A stretch of 64,000 nucleotides of DNA, taken from assembly GCF_000278275.1 (NCBI RefSeq), contig NZ_JH725147.1, forward strand, positions 2,053,063-2,117,062, given 5' to 3'. The position numbers and the translations under genes are program-made. The notes under the pieces were generated by a model. It saw only the letters and a program-made list of their open reading frames with translations. It was not told where the DNA came from and made no database searches. The DNA comes from Bartonella tamiae Th239. GTDB taxonomy: Bacteria; Pseudomonadota; Alphaproteobacteria; Rhizobiales; Rhizobiaceae. Positions 38,173 through 47,441 of this stretch are shown here, in pieces (the stretch's first letter is position 1; every line of letters begins with the position of its first letter).

Positions 38173-39804
38173 TTATCCCCAATTGCCGGGGCGAAAATCC
38201 ATAGCAAAGGATGATGCTGCTTGCCATTTTATATCTTTTCGTTTTGCAGTAAAAACAGCTGTTTGATGCAATACTGTATATGCAGGATCTTCTCTTTCAC
38301 AAATTTCAAGCATACGTTTAAACATAGCCTTTCGTTTTGCAAAGTCTGTGCTGCGTTCCATGAGACCTGACAGCTCATTCATCTCACTATTTGTCCATTC
38401 ACCCACTTGTTGTTGTTCACCATTGGGTCCATGTTGGTTGACGATTGAAGAAATAGGATCATCAAAAGCGGCAGAATTTGACCAATCACGAACACCCCGA
38501 TGGCTATTATTTTCAAGTACTTGCTGCCAATTTTCTTTCATTTCAATTTCAACATTTAATCCAACTTGACGCCACATTTCCGTTAAGACTTGAGCGGTTG
38601 CCGTTTGATTAATGTAATAATTATTAAGCAAACGATAGGGAATGGGATCACCCTTATAATTTGCTTGTTTTAAAAGATCGCGCGCGCGCTCAGGATTAAA
38701 CTCAGGCACTGTCCAACCTTCAATAAACATTTTTCCATAAAACGGCCATTGAAGGCCTGCGGGTACTTCTGTACGTCCCCCCCATAATGAATCAACAATG
38801 GCTTGACGATCAATAGAGTGGCTAAAGGCACGACGAACAAGAGGGTTTTCCAACTGCGCATGATTTTTATCAAATGTCGTGAGGCGGTGATTAAGAATAG
38901 TTCCTCCTTTAACATCAAAGTTTTCATTGCTTTCAATGAATTTTATTTGATCTGGTGGAATATCACAAGCAAAGTCATATTCGCCCGACAAAAGACCATT
39001 TATACGCGATGCAACCTCAGGCACTTCAATAAAACGAATTTGTTTGAGTGGCGGTCGACCACCCCAATACTCATCATGAGATGTTAAAACCAACATGTGA
39101 TCAGGCACATAGTTGTCCACCATATATGGACCTGTGGTTATGGGTTTTCTTGCCCATGCCAAATAGCTTTGCGCATCATCCCAACCGCGACGGCTCATAA
39201 TTTGACTTCCCACACAAGCAATACGCCCTTCAAGCGTAACATCTGGTGTTGCATTATAAAAACGCACTTGATAACGATTGATGACATCAACACGCTCTAA
39301 TGATGGCCATGTACGACGTGAAATCGCTGCCACTTCAGCAGGAAGTTCTTTGCTCAGAAGATTGCTTGGTACTGAAAAATTTGATGCGATTGTTTCTTGA
39401 CCTGCAATAGGCGAATTGCCAAACATGCGTTCACGACTAAAAGAAAAAGCAACGTCATCTGCTGTCATTTCTTCGCCATTATGAAATTTAACGCCTTTAC
39501 GCAAATCAAGTTCTAAAGTTTTATCATCAATGCGTCGCCAAGCTGTAGCTAGTGATGCTACACCAGACATATCGCCAAGCCAATTTGGATCAATCAACCC
39601 TTCCCATAAATGGGTAAAAAATGAACGTGCCCCAACATTTGAGCGTTCACGCAAAACATCTAATGTATTTGTCGTTGAAATTTTCTGTACAGCAATGGTG
39701 ATTGAAGGACGATTGTCACTTTGTCCAATGGCAATACGTGGAAGAAAGAAACTACCTGTTGCGGCGACACCGAGACCTAATACTTTTCTACGATTGATAG
39801 ACAT
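38173..39804 (-). CDS. Family 5 periplasmic solute-binding protein with Tat-type signal
   Basis: A 543-residue binding protein of the DppA/OppA class (SBP family 5). The N-terminus has a twin-arginine motif (INRRKVLG) followed by a moderately hydrophobic stretch and an AIGQS cleavage region, so export by Tat is likely. Family landmarks are the LDLRKGVKFHNGEEMTADDV segment and ALSHSIDRQAIVDSL-like region (here FSHSIDRQAIVDSLWGG). It feeds the permeases and ATPases encoded downstream. Position directly after a phosphonate monoester hydrolase gene suggests the ligand may be an organophosphorus or peptide-like conjugate, but the binding pocket cannot be read here. Confidence 0.92.
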   Translation of the reverse strand: MSINRRKVLGLGVAATGSFFLPRIAIGQSDNRPSITIAVQKISTTNTLDVLRERSNVGARSFFTHLWEGLIDPNWLGDMSGVASLATAWRRIDDKTLELDLRKGVKFHNGEEMTADDVAFSFSRERMFGNSPIAGQETIASNFSVPSNLLSKELPAEVAAISRRTWPSLERVDVINRYQVRFYNATPDVTLEGRIACVGSQIMSRRGWDDAQSYLAWARKPITTGPYMVDNYVPDHMLVLTSHDEYWGGRPPLKQIRFIEVPEVASRINGLLSGEYDFACDIPPDQIKFIESNENFDVKGGTILNHRLTTFDKNHAQLENPLVRRAFSHSIDRQAIVDSLWGGRTEVPAGLQWPFYGKMFIEGWTVPEFNPERARDLLKQANYKGDPIPYRLLNNYYINQTATAQVLTEMWRQVGLNVEIEMKENWQQVLENNSHRGVRDWSNSAAFDDPISSIVNQHGPNGEQQQVGEWTNSEMNELSGLMERSTDFAKRKAMFKRMLEICEREDPAYTVLHQTAVFTAKRKDIKWQAASSFAMDFRPGNWG

Positions 39805-39828
39805 AAAATGAACCTTTGTGTTAAAATA

Positions 39829-41370
39829 TTAATTGTCATAATGTGTTAAACCATCAGGAGATGCACGAAAATGTGTCAGTGTCTTATCCGCATGCGATAA
39901 GCGCCATGAAAGGGCTCTTTGAGCGTAATCGAGCATCCGTGAAGTGTAAGCGGGATCATTGGCAAGATTATTCAATTCATTAGGATCTTTTTTCACATCA
40001 AAAAATAAAGCTGGAAGCTTTGCAAAATGAACATATTTAAAATTTTCATCTTCTATAACACATAAGCTACAATCATCTTGATCTAGATGAAGGCTTGATT
40101 GTGGTTGATCATAAAATATATCGCGAAAATCATATTCGTAATGCAAAGCATCACGCCATTTTTTTGGCTTTCCTTGCGTTAAAAAAGGAATAAGTGAAGC
40201 ACCATCACAACTTATTGGTATTTCACCGCCTAACCAATCTAAGATAGAAGGCATAACATCAATACTTTCGGTGAAAGCTGTTTCAATTTCTCCCGCACGT
40301 GGATTAACACCACCATTTTTTATAATTAAAGGAATTCGAAAACTTTCTTTGTTATAACCAATTTTTCCTAAAAGATGATGATCCCCTAATTGTTCACCAT
40401 GATCGCTGGTAAAAATAATCAGCGTATCATCCCATTGTTGCGTTTGATCCAGATAGCTAAAGATTTCCCCCAAACAATCATCAATCTCTGTTATTAAACC
40501 GCAATAGGTTGCCCGCATTTGTAAGATTTCTTCTTCATTCAGCGTAGCACCATAGCCTTCAGCATTAACAAAGAAAGAGTCTTGCATGATATGGTCAATA
40601 TAATGCTTCATTAAAGGATGCTGTGCTGCTTCTTCTTCTGGGGAATTGGCGCGCATTGGCCGTGGCATATCATTGGGACGATACATTGCATGGTAAGGAG
40701 CGGAAGCAATAAAAGGTGGGTGAGGACGATAATATCCTAGATGTAAGAAAAAGGGTTTACCTGCTCTTCCCTTTAAATAAGTCAAACCCCGTTCTGTAAA
40801 ATAACGTGTATCAGAATACTCTTTTGGAATTCGTGACGGTTTACTGGTTGCACCAGGAATTGTTTCCTCCCCCTCTGGGAGCCAAATATTATGACGTGGC
40901 TCTGGTAAAGAAAAACCATTTTGTTCGACCCAGCCATAATATTCATCCATATGCGGTTCAAAAGCACCAACATTACGAAACCCTTCCATCATATCGCCCA
41001 AATCAAGAAAACGTGGATCTTTATGTGACGTAGAACGGGGATCAGGCGTTGTCGTTGTATATCCAACAAGAGCAGGATCATAACCGATTTCGCGTAATGC
41101 TTTACCTAAATTTTTATGACGATGATCAAGTGGTACAGTATTTTGCACCGCACGGTGATTCATAAGATAAAGCCCTGTTAAAAGACTTGCCCTTGCAGGA
41201 CCACAAGGAACACAACTTGTGACATGATTTTCAAATGTAAGACCTTCACGGCACAATCGATCAAGATGAGGTGTGTTTAAGAAAGGCGACTGTCCTTTAT
41301 GCTTGATGAGATGGGGAATAAAATCCGAGCGCCATTGATCGACAACTATCAATAAGACATTTTTTTTCAT
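39829..41370 (-). CDS. Phosphonate monoester hydrolase / sulfatase-family phosphodiesterase
   Basis: A 513-residue formylglycine-dependent hydrolase of the alkaline phosphatase superfamily. The modification motif is CGPAR (Cys56 to Arg60), with the downstream ASLLTG that completes the sulfatase signature. The position agrees with the formylglycine at residue 57 of rhizobial and Burkholderia phosphonate monoester hydrolases, and CVPCGPARASLLTGLY is characteristic of them. Metal ligands are visible at the N-terminus (VVDQWRSD) and in FTSDHGEQLGDH with the active-site Lys region GKIGYNKE. No signal peptide, so it is cytoplasmic. The ATG at 41370 is preferred; a GTG lies one codon earlier, both behind AGAGG. 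First gene of the importer operon, so it probably cleaves an imported phosphodiester, phosphonate or sulfate ester. Confidence 0.87.
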   Translation of the reverse strand: MKKNVLLIVVDQWRSDFIPHLIKHKGQSPFLNTPHLDRLCREGLTFENHVTSCVPCGPARASLLTGLYLMNHRAVQNTVPLDHRHKNLGKALREIGYDPALVGYTTTTPDPRSTSHKDPRFLDLGDMMEGFRNVGAFEPHMDEYYGWVEQNGFSLPEPRHNIWLPEGEETIPGATSKPSRIPKEYSDTRYFTERGLTYLKGRAGKPFFLHLGYYRPHPPFIASAPYHAMYRPNDMPRPMRANSPEEEAAQHPLMKHYIDHIMQDSFFVNAEGYGATLNEEEILQMRATYCGLITEIDDCLGEIFSYLDQTQQWDDTLIIFTSDHGEQLGDHHLLGKIGYNKESFRIPLIIKNGGVNPRAGEIETAFTESIDVMPSILDWLGGEIPISCDGASLIPFLTQGKPKKWRDALHYEYDFRDIFYDQPQSSLHLDQDDCSLCVIEDENFKYVHFAKLPALFFDVKKDPNELNNLANDPAYTSRMLDYAQRALSWRLSHADKTLTHFRASPDGLTHYDN

Positions 41371-41412
41371 CACATAAATCCTCTTATATGAAAAAGAGGA
41401 CTATCAATTCGA

Positions 41413-41444
41413 TATGACAGTTATTTTATCATTTTATGACAGTT
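41413..41444 (-). promoter_or_regulatory. Pho-box-like tandem repeats upstream of hydrolase/importer operon
   Basis: Read on the minus strand, CTGTCATA occurs at 41442-41435 and again at 41420-41413, exactly 22 bp apart, with flanking A/T-rich sequence. The classic PhoB half-site is CTGTCAT repeated every 11 bp, so this fits an outer pair with a degenerate middle half-site. It lies 43-75 bases upstream of the hydrolase start, with a GATAGT -10-like hexamer in between. PhoB control would agree with a phosphorus-scavenging operon. Confidence 0.6.
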
Positions 41445-41574
41445 CTATGAATGATGATGTGAGGGATTAAGTTTCATTTTCAAAATTTATATCACTAAAA
41501 ACGTAAAAAAATGGATTTTAAGTATCTTTAAATAGTTATTGGCTTAAATTACTTAATACATAGTCAAATATTTT

Positions 41575-41602
41575 AAAAAGACGGTCTTTGGTAACCGCCT
41601 TT
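41575..41602 (-). terminator. Rho-independent terminator after MFS gene
   Basis: On the minus strand AAAGGCGGT (41602-41594) pairs with ACCGTCTTT (41585-41577), one G-U pair, and runs into TTTTT. It lies just downstream of the MFS stop at 41617 and ends the four-carbon acid operon. Confidence 0.8.
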
Positions 41603-41616
41603 AGAATCTTTGAATG

Positions 41617-42936
41617 TTATCGATTCACTTTACTGGCAGGTACCGTTAAAACCAAAACAGCACCTAAGAGTAAAAATCCAGCCAAAACGTACATTCCAAT
41701 CTCTGACGATTTGGTCAAATCATAGAGCGTTCCAATCATATAAGGGCTAACAAACCCGGCAAGATTAGCAATGGAATTGATAATTGCAATTCCAGCTGCC
41801 GCAGCAGCTCCACTTAAAACAGCTGTTGGCAAAGACCAAAAAAGTGGAGCACAAGATAAAACACCTGCAGCCGCAAGAGACAAAAATATTATCGAAACTG
41901 TCGTGCTTGTTGCAGATGCTGCAACAATAAATCCCACTGCTCCCAGCAATGCAGGAACAACCAAGTGCCACCGTCGTTCACGATATTTATCGGCACTGCA
42001 CGAAAAAATAACCATAGAGATAATAGCACAAATAAAAGGGATCGCTCCCAAAAGTCCAATAGTTAAAGTATTGGTTACGCCTGATGCCTGAATAAGAGTA
42101 GGCATCCATAAAGTTAATCCATATTGACCCATAACAAAACAAAAATAAATGCAAATCATTAACCAAACAATGGGACTTTTTATGAGGCTAAAAAAGGAAT
42201 AATTTGCTGCTTTTCCTTGTGAATCAGCATCAATATCACGGCTCACCAATGCTTTTTCAGCATCATTTAACCATTTGGCACCCTTCACATTATTATCAAG
42301 GTAAAGCAAAACAATCACACCAACAACAACAGCTGGAATGGCTTCAACAACAAACATCCATTGCCATCCTTGCCATCCACCAAAAGAATGAAAGCGCTCC
42401 ATAATCCAACCAGATAATGGATTACCAAAAATGCCAGCAGCTGGGCTACCCGCCTGAAAAATAGCAAACATTTTTCCCCGACGATGCGATGGAAACCAAT
42501 ATGTTAAATAAAGAATAACACCAGGATAAAAGCCAGCTTCAGCCGCACCTAAAAGAAAGCGCAGAATATAAAATTGCCAATCCGTTTGCACAAAAGCAAA
42601 AAGACCTGACAGCAAACCCCAAGTGATCATGATACGGGCAATCCACATACGCGCACCCACACGATGCAAAATCATATTGCTTGGCACTTCAAAGAAAAAA
42701 TAACCAATAAAAAATAATCCTGCGCCCAATCCATAGACAGTCTCACTAAAATTGAGATCATCAGACATCTGCAATTTTGCAAATCCAACATTAACGCGAT
42801 CAAGATAGGCGATAATGTAGCAAATCATTAAAATAGGAATAATGCGGATAACTATTTTACGATAGGTAAAATCTTCTTGTTGTTTTGTCATACCACCTAG
42901 TCCAGAAGTTTTATCTGGTTCTTTATCTTTTGTCAT
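41617..42936 (-). CDS. MFS transporter, anion:cation symporter family
   Basis: A 439-residue twelve-helix inner-membrane transporter. The landmarks of the ACS family (phthalate/tartrate/galactonate permeases) are visible: LDRVNVGFAKLQM in helix 1, the RFLLGAAEAGFYPGVILYLTYWFP segment split around helix 4-5, and RRGKMFAIFQ. GGAGGA precedes the ATG. As the last gene of the L-threonate/D-erythronate operon it is the probable uptake system for these acids. Terminator follows. Confidence 0.9.
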   Translation of the reverse strand: MTKDKEPDKTSGLGGMTKQQEDFTYRKIVIRIIPILMICYIIAYLDRVNVGFAKLQMSDDLNFSETVYGLGAGLFFIGYFFFEVPSNMILHRVGARMWIARIMITWGLLSGLFAFVQTDWQFYILRFLLGAAEAGFYPGVILYLTYWFPSHRRGKMFAIFQAGSPAAGIFGNPLSGWIMERFHSFGGWQGWQWMFVVEAIPAVVVGVIVLLYLDNNVKGAKWLNDAEKALVSRDIDADSQGKAANYSFFSLIKSPIVWLMICIYFCFVMGQYGLTLWMPTLIQASGVTNTLTIGLLGAIPFICAIISMVIFSCSADKYRERRWHLVVPALLGAVGFIVAASATSTTVSIIFLSLAAAGVLSCAPLFWSLPTAVLSGAAAAAGIAIINSIANLAGFVSPYMIGTLYDLTKSSEIGMYVLAGFLLLGAVLVLTVPASKVNR

Positions 42937-42954
42937 AATGTCCTCCCATAAGTT

Positions 42955-43599
42955 TTAAATTTTATCCTGAAATACTGTTAGCAAATCATCAATTTGTTCT
43001 TGCGTAAGCTTTCTTATGTCTTGATTTTGTAACATCAGTGACAAACGTGCCGATTCTTCCAGCTCCTCCGCTGCATAAACTGCATCGGTCAGCGTTTTTC
43101 CTGATATTACAGGTCCATGATTAGCCAAAAGCATGGAAGAGGCTGTTTTGGCTGCGTCATAAATCTCTTTTTCCATGGCACCATCACCAGGACGATAATA
43201 AGGGATAATAGGAAGTTTGCGACCAATGCGCATAACAAAATAGGGCGTAAGCGGCATAATAGGCATATCGCTATGAGAAGGTTGAAGACAGCTTATAGCG
43301 GTGGCATAGGTTGAATGTAGATGCACAACGGCACCAGCTTGCGCTCGAGCTTTTAAAACTGCACGGTGCATAAACACTTCTTTTGAAGGCTTATCACCTG
43401 AAATATGGTTCCACTCATGGTCAAGCTTGCTAAGCCGAGTTGCATCCAATCTGCCCAAGGAAGAATTAGTGGGTGTCATCAAATATCCATCGTCTAGACG
43501 TACAGAAATATTCCCCGCACTGCCGACACTAAACCCCCTTTCAAAAAGACTTGCCCCCAGTTCAACAAGTAACAATCGCAGGTCATGTTCTTTCATCAT
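42955..43599 (-). CDS. otnC: 3-oxo-tetronate 4-phosphate decarboxylase
   Basis: A class II aldolase/adducin-fold enzyme of 214 residues from ATG 43599; TTG at 43629 would add ten residues overlapping denD. The AGGTG site just upstream better suits the ATG pair at 43599/43596. Features are GSAGNIS near the N-terminus, the GDKPSKEVFMHRAV segment with the catalytic Glu, and zinc ligands HLH (HLHSTYA) and the later His in NHGPV. OtnC decarboxylates 3-oxo-tetronate 4-phosphate to dihydroxyacetone phosphate. Together with LtnD, OtnK and OtnI it forms the known four-carbon acid sugar pathway. Confidence 0.9.
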   Translation of the reverse strand: MMKEHDLRLLLVELGASLFERGFSVGSAGNISVRLDDGYLMTPTNSSLGRLDATRLSKLDHEWNHISGDKPSKEVFMHRAVLKARAQAGAVVHLHSTYATAISCLQPSHSDMPIMPLTPYFVMRIGRKLPIIPYYRPGDGAMEKEIYDAAKTASSMLLANHGPVISGKTLTDAVYAAEELEESARLSLMLQNQDIRKLTQEQIDDLLTVFQDKI

Positions 43600-43625
43600 T
43601 TCACCTGTTTGATCTTTCGTAACAT

Positions 43626-44591
43626 TCAAATATTTGAAACAAATTCATCACGATATTGAATTATGATGGAGTCAAAATCGCTGTCATAGCTGAAACCCAG
43701 AGCTAAGGGACGCTTTACGTCAAAATTTCCAGGCCAAGAACAAACAATATCCACCACGCGTTGTTCTGGATTTGCACTCACTAAATCACGCGTTTGTTTC
43801 CCTGCAATTCTTTCAAGACTATCAAGCATTTCAGCAACGCTCACACAAAGTCCTGGTAAGTTAAGAACACGGTTTGAGCCAATCTTTTCACTTTTTACAA
43901 CCAAAGCATGCGCTAGATTTTTTACAGCTATATTGGGTGAAGAAAGCCACATGCGTGTATTTTCTGGAACAGGATTATTTGAGCGTATGGCTGATAAAGG
44001 TTCTCTTATAATGCCACTTGCAAAAGACGATGCCGCCGAATTTGGTTTTCCTGGACGAACAACAATTGTTGGAAGGCGACAGACACGTCCATCAATAAAA
44101 CCTTTACGCGTATAATCCCCAACAAGTATTTCGCCAATTGCTTTTTGCGCCCCATAAGAGGATTGAGGAAGAAGTGCCAAATCTTCAGGTACAATATCGG
44201 GCATATCACCGCCAAAAACAGCCAATGAAGAGGTAAAAATAAAAATTGGAACCTCTTTCGTATGGCGGGCTGCTTCTAAAAGCATTCGTGTTCCATCAAT
44301 ATTAACACGCATTCCCATATCAAAATCATCTTCTGACTGACCGCTTAAAACGGCGGCCATATGGTAAATAGCAACGGTACCAGACGTTATCACTTGTTGA
44401 GAAAATTTCTCATCTGCAATATCACCTGTCATAGAAACAATGCGGTTATCATTTAATGGACAAGGTGCAAGATCAACAGAAATGATTTGATCAAATTCGG
44501 GATAGCCTTGGTGTCCCTTTACGGAAAGCAATGTTGCAATTAACCGACTGCCAAGAAAACCTGCACCACCTGTTACAACAATTTTTTTCAT
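43626..44591 (-). CDS. denD: D-erythronate dehydrogenase (NAD-dependent epimerase/dehydratase family)
   Basis: An extended short-chain dehydrogenase of 321 residues from the ATG at 44591; an open frame continues upstream into the regulator gene but lacks a better start. The NAD-binding motif is TGGAGFLGSRL, and the catalytic Ser/Tyr/Lys are in TSSLAVFG and YGAQKAIGE. DenD oxidises D-erythronate to 2-oxo-tetronate, which OtnI isomerises for OtnK. The presence of both LtnD and DenD lets the operon serve two stereoisomers. It begins one base after the regulator stop. Confidence 0.88.
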   Translation of the reverse strand: MKKIVVTGGAGFLGSRLIATLLSVKGHQGYPEFDQIISVDLAPCPLNDNRIVSMTGDIADEKFSQQVITSGTVAIYHMAAVLSGQSEDDFDMGMRVNIDGTRMLLEAARHTKEVPIFIFTSSLAVFGGDMPDIVPEDLALLPQSSYGAQKAIGEILVGDYTRKGFIDGRVCRLPTIVVRPGKPNSAASSFASGIIREPLSAIRSNNPVPENTRMWLSSPNIAVKNLAHALVVKSEKIGSNRVLNLPGLCVSVAEMLDSLERIAGKQTRDLVSANPEQRVVDIVCSWPGNFDVKRPLALGFSYDSDFDSIIIQYRDEFVSNI

Positions 44592-44592
44592 T

Positions 44593-45378
44593 TTATTCTT
44601 CTTTCGTTTTTTGTGGATAATCGACCAAATGCAGCGCGATACCATGTAGGTTGATCGCATCACGGCCATTTTGACTTAAGCCTTCATCTGTGATGACTGC
44701 ACTCAAACGATCAAGTGGAATGACATTAAATGCGCCTATACGCCCATATTTGCTGCTATCAGTTACCAAAATGCGCCGCGACGAACTTTCAATTATCGCA
44801 CGCTTAACGGCGATTTTATTTTCATGAGGTGTTGATATACCGCGAAATCCGAAAGATGATGTCGAAATAAATGACAGATCAAAGTTAAAACTTTGAATCA
44901 TCATTACAGCTTGGGCTCCAACGCAAGATTGATTTTCCCGCTCAATTTCACCGCCTGTATGAAAGATCCGACATGCACTTTCTTGAGCTAAAAAGGCGGC
45001 AATGACAAAATCATTTGTAACAACTGTTAAATTTTTTACATCAGTTATGTGATGAGCAATTTCTAAAATCGTGGTTCCCGCGTCCAGATAAATAACGCCC
45101 CCATCTTTAACCATTTTTGCAGCAAATCGACCAATTGCAGCTTTTTGTTCATGTGCCAATACACGTTTTGCCAAATGGGAAGGTTCGGTGATTATACGTT
45201 CAATGAGTTGAACGCCGCCCGCTACAGAAACGGCGCGACCTTGATCTTCAAGAACGCGAATATCACGACGAACCGTCATTTGTGAAACATCCAAAATAGC
45301 AGAAATTTCTGCAATAGATAAAACACTGCGTTCTGATAAGCGTTCTAATATATGAGCCTGACGCTCAGCCGGTATCAT
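44593..45378 (-). CDS. DeoR/GlpR-family transcriptional regulator
   Basis: A 261-residue repressor-type regulator. The N-terminal winged helix (RQAHILERLSERSVLSIAEIS ... QMTVRRDIRVLEDQG, read in two parts) is typical DeoR. The sugar-phosphate-binding DeoRC domain contains IYLDAGTTILEIA and VVTNDFVIA. Its ATG overlaps the otnI stop (ATGA), so it is an internal gene of the operon it most likely controls. The effector would be a phosphorylated pathway intermediate. Confidence 0.92.
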   Translation of the reverse strand: MIPAERQAHILERLSERSVLSIAEISAILDVSQMTVRRDIRVLEDQGRAVSVAGGVQLIERIITEPSHLAKRVLAHEQKAAIGRFAAKMVKDGGVIYLDAGTTILEIAHHITDVKNLTVVTNDFVIAAFLAQESACRIFHTGGEIERENQSCVGAQAVMMIQSFNFDLSFISTSSFGFRGISTPHENKIAVKRAIIESSSRRILVTDSSKYGRIGAFNVIPLDRLSAVITDEGLSQNGRDAINLHGIALHLVDYPQKTKEE

Positions 45379-46160
45379 GACAATTTTTTCCGATAAGGCT
45401 CAAACCATGCAAGACCATCAACAGTATGACCGCGTGGATGATATTCGCACCCAATAAAGCCTTCATATCCCATATCATCAAGTTTTTTAAACAAATGAGA
45501 AAAATTCACCTCTCCTTCATCAGGCTCATGTCGATCAGGCACAGATGCAATTTGTACATGAGCAAATTTGCCTTTCATTTTCTCTGTAAGTATCGTTAAA
45601 TCACCGTCCATAATTTGTGCATGATAAAGATCATATTGCACAAAAACATTTTTTCTTGCCACTTTTTCCAACAAAGACACGGCATCGAGTTGATGATTGA
45701 TAAAATATCCCGGCATATTGCGTGTATTAATCGGCTCAACCAAAACGCTTATACCATATTCAGCTACGCGATCTGATGCATAACGAAAATTATCTATGAA
45801 AGTTTTTTCACAATTTGCACGATCATGACCATTCATAAGACCTGACATTGCATGGAGATATTGACAATCAAGAGCCAAGGCATACTCTAATGCTTTGTCC
45901 ACATTTTTGCGAAACTCTACTTCCCGACCTGGCAATGCCGCAAGACCACGCTCACCTAAGTCCCATTGTCCTGGCGGCATATTAAACAGTGCCTGTTTTA
46001 GTTGATTTTTTCGTAATTCAGCTTGTAAAATTTCAGGTGCATAATCATAAGGAAATAAAAATTCAACTGCTTCAAAACCTGCTTCAGCAGCTTTTGAAAA
46101 GCGATCAAGAAAAGGCACTTCCGTAAACATCATCGATAAATTTGCTGCAAAACGAGGCAT
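45375..46160 (-). CDS. otnI: 2-oxo-tetronate isomerase (hydroxypyruvate isomerase family)
   Basis: A TIM-barrel isomerase of 261 residues from the ATG at 46160, which has AGGA eight bases upstream and lies four bases after otnK. The longer frame from 46223 would overlap otnK. Metal-binding residues appear in VLVEPIN, VQYDLYHAQ and GCEYHP. Family landmarks include MPRFAANLSMMFTE and NMPPGQWDLGERG. OtnI interconverts 2-oxo- and 3-oxo-tetronate, joining the D-erythronate branch to the OtnK/OtnC trunk. Confidence 0.9.
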   Translation of the reverse strand: MPRFAANLSMMFTEVPFLDRFSKAAEAGFEAVEFLFPYDYAPEILQAELRKNQLKQALFNMPPGQWDLGERGLAALPGREVEFRKNVDKALEYALALDCQYLHAMSGLMNGHDRANCEKTFIDNFRYASDRVAEYGISVLVEPINTRNMPGYFINHQLDAVSLLEKVARKNVFVQYDLYHAQIMDGDLTILTEKMKGKFAHVQIASVPDRHEPDEGEVNFSHLFKKLDDMGYEGFIGCEYHPRGHTVDGLAWFEPYRKKLS

Positions 46161-46164
46161 GTTT

Positions 46165-47439
46165 TCAATCCTGTGCAACTGTAACAGTATTTTGTGCCGC
46201 AAAGAAAAAATCTTCTTGACCAAAATTTCCAGATTTTAAAGCTAAAGAAAGTGGCTTACTAAGACCGCGGACCCAAGGCACACCTGGTGCGATTTGAGGA
46301 CCAATAGCAAAACCATCAACATGAAGTGCTTGAGTTACCGAACCAGAAGTTTCACCCCCTGCAACAATAAAACGTGTGAAGCCTTTTGCTTCGAGTAATT
46401 GTGCAAGCTTCGCAAAAAAAGCTTCAATTGCTAAACTGGCTTCTTTTGCTCCATAACGTTGTTGTATTGTTTTTAAATCATCAGATTTCATTGTTGCATA
46501 AACCAAGGGAGCATAATCACCTGATTTGTTTTCTAAAACCCACTCTAAAACACTATGCGCATAATTTTCATCATGAAGCGTATGGGCAATATCAACAGCC
46601 AGTGATGGTGCTTTTTGTTTATAGTAATCAACTTGTGCATTTGTCATTTGTGAACATGAACCAGAAATAATCACCGTCGCACCATCAAGTGGCGCACCTA
46701 ATAATTCTGCAGGATTAGCCTGAGTGTCATTTGATGACACTATCCATGTTTTTGCCATACCCGCAGCAAGTCCTGACCCACCTGTTACCAATTTCATAGA
46801 TGAAACGGCTTGACCTAAAGTATCAATATGATCCATATTTAACGCATCAAGAACAGCATAACGAATATTTTGATTTTTTAAACTATTTAAAGCATCAGTA
46901 ACCGCACTCACACCTTGATCAATAATTGTTGTATCAATATTGCCCGCCTTACCAACAGATTGGCTTTCCATAATGCGCATAATATTACTGTCGGTCATAG
47001 GATTAACGGGATGATCACGCATGCCCGATTCATTTAAAGGCACACCATTTACAAAGAGATAACCATTATAAAGCGTACGACCATTCACAGGCAGGGCTGG
47101 GCAAACAACTGTGAATTTTTCACCTAATGCTTCAAGCAATGCATCTGTCACAGGACCAATATTTCCTTTAAGGGTACTGTCAAAAGTTGAACAATATTTA
47201 AAGAAAAATTGCTGACACTTCTTAACTTGCAACCATTTTAACGCCGAAAGACTGTCGGCGACAGCTTTTTCAGACGCACAAGAACGACTTTTTAAACTGA
47301 TAACCACCGCATCAGCTTTAATATCTTTGTCAGAGGTTGGAACACCATTTAATTGTATTGTTCGCAATCCATGACTAACGAGAAAGCCAGCAATATCCGT
47401 AGCCCCTGTAAAATCATCCGCAATCACGCCAAAACGCAT
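46165..47439 (-). CDS. otnK: 3-oxo-tetronate kinase (four-carbon acid sugar kinase)
   Basis: A 424-residue kinase of the DUF1537 family. The N-terminal acid-sugar-binding domain begins GVIADDFTGATDIAG. The C-terminal nucleotide-binding domain has FIVAGGETSGSV and GPQIAPGVPW. It phosphorylates 3-oxo-tetronate at C4, giving the substrate of OtnC. It lies two bases after ltnD and four before otnI. Confidence 0.93.
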   Translation of the reverse strand: MRFGVIADDFTGATDIAGFLVSHGLRTIQLNGVPTSDKDIKADAVVISLKSRSCASEKAVADSLSALKWLQVKKCQQFFFKYCSTFDSTLKGNIGPVTDALLEALGEKFTVVCPALPVNGRTLYNGYLFVNGVPLNESGMRDHPVNPMTDSNIMRIMESQSVGKAGNIDTTIIDQGVSAVTDALNSLKNQNIRYAVLDALNMDHIDTLGQAVSSMKLVTGGSGLAAGMAKTWIVSSNDTQANPAELLGAPLDGATVIISGSCSQMTNAQVDYYKQKAPSLAVDIAHTLHDENYAHSVLEWVLENKSGDYAPLVYATMKSDDLKTIQQRYGAKEASLAIEAFFAKLAQLLEAKGFTRFIVAGGETSGSVTQALHVDGFAIGPQIAPGVPWVRGLSKPLSLALKSGNFGQEDFFFAAQNTVTVAQD

Positions 47440-47441
47440 CT

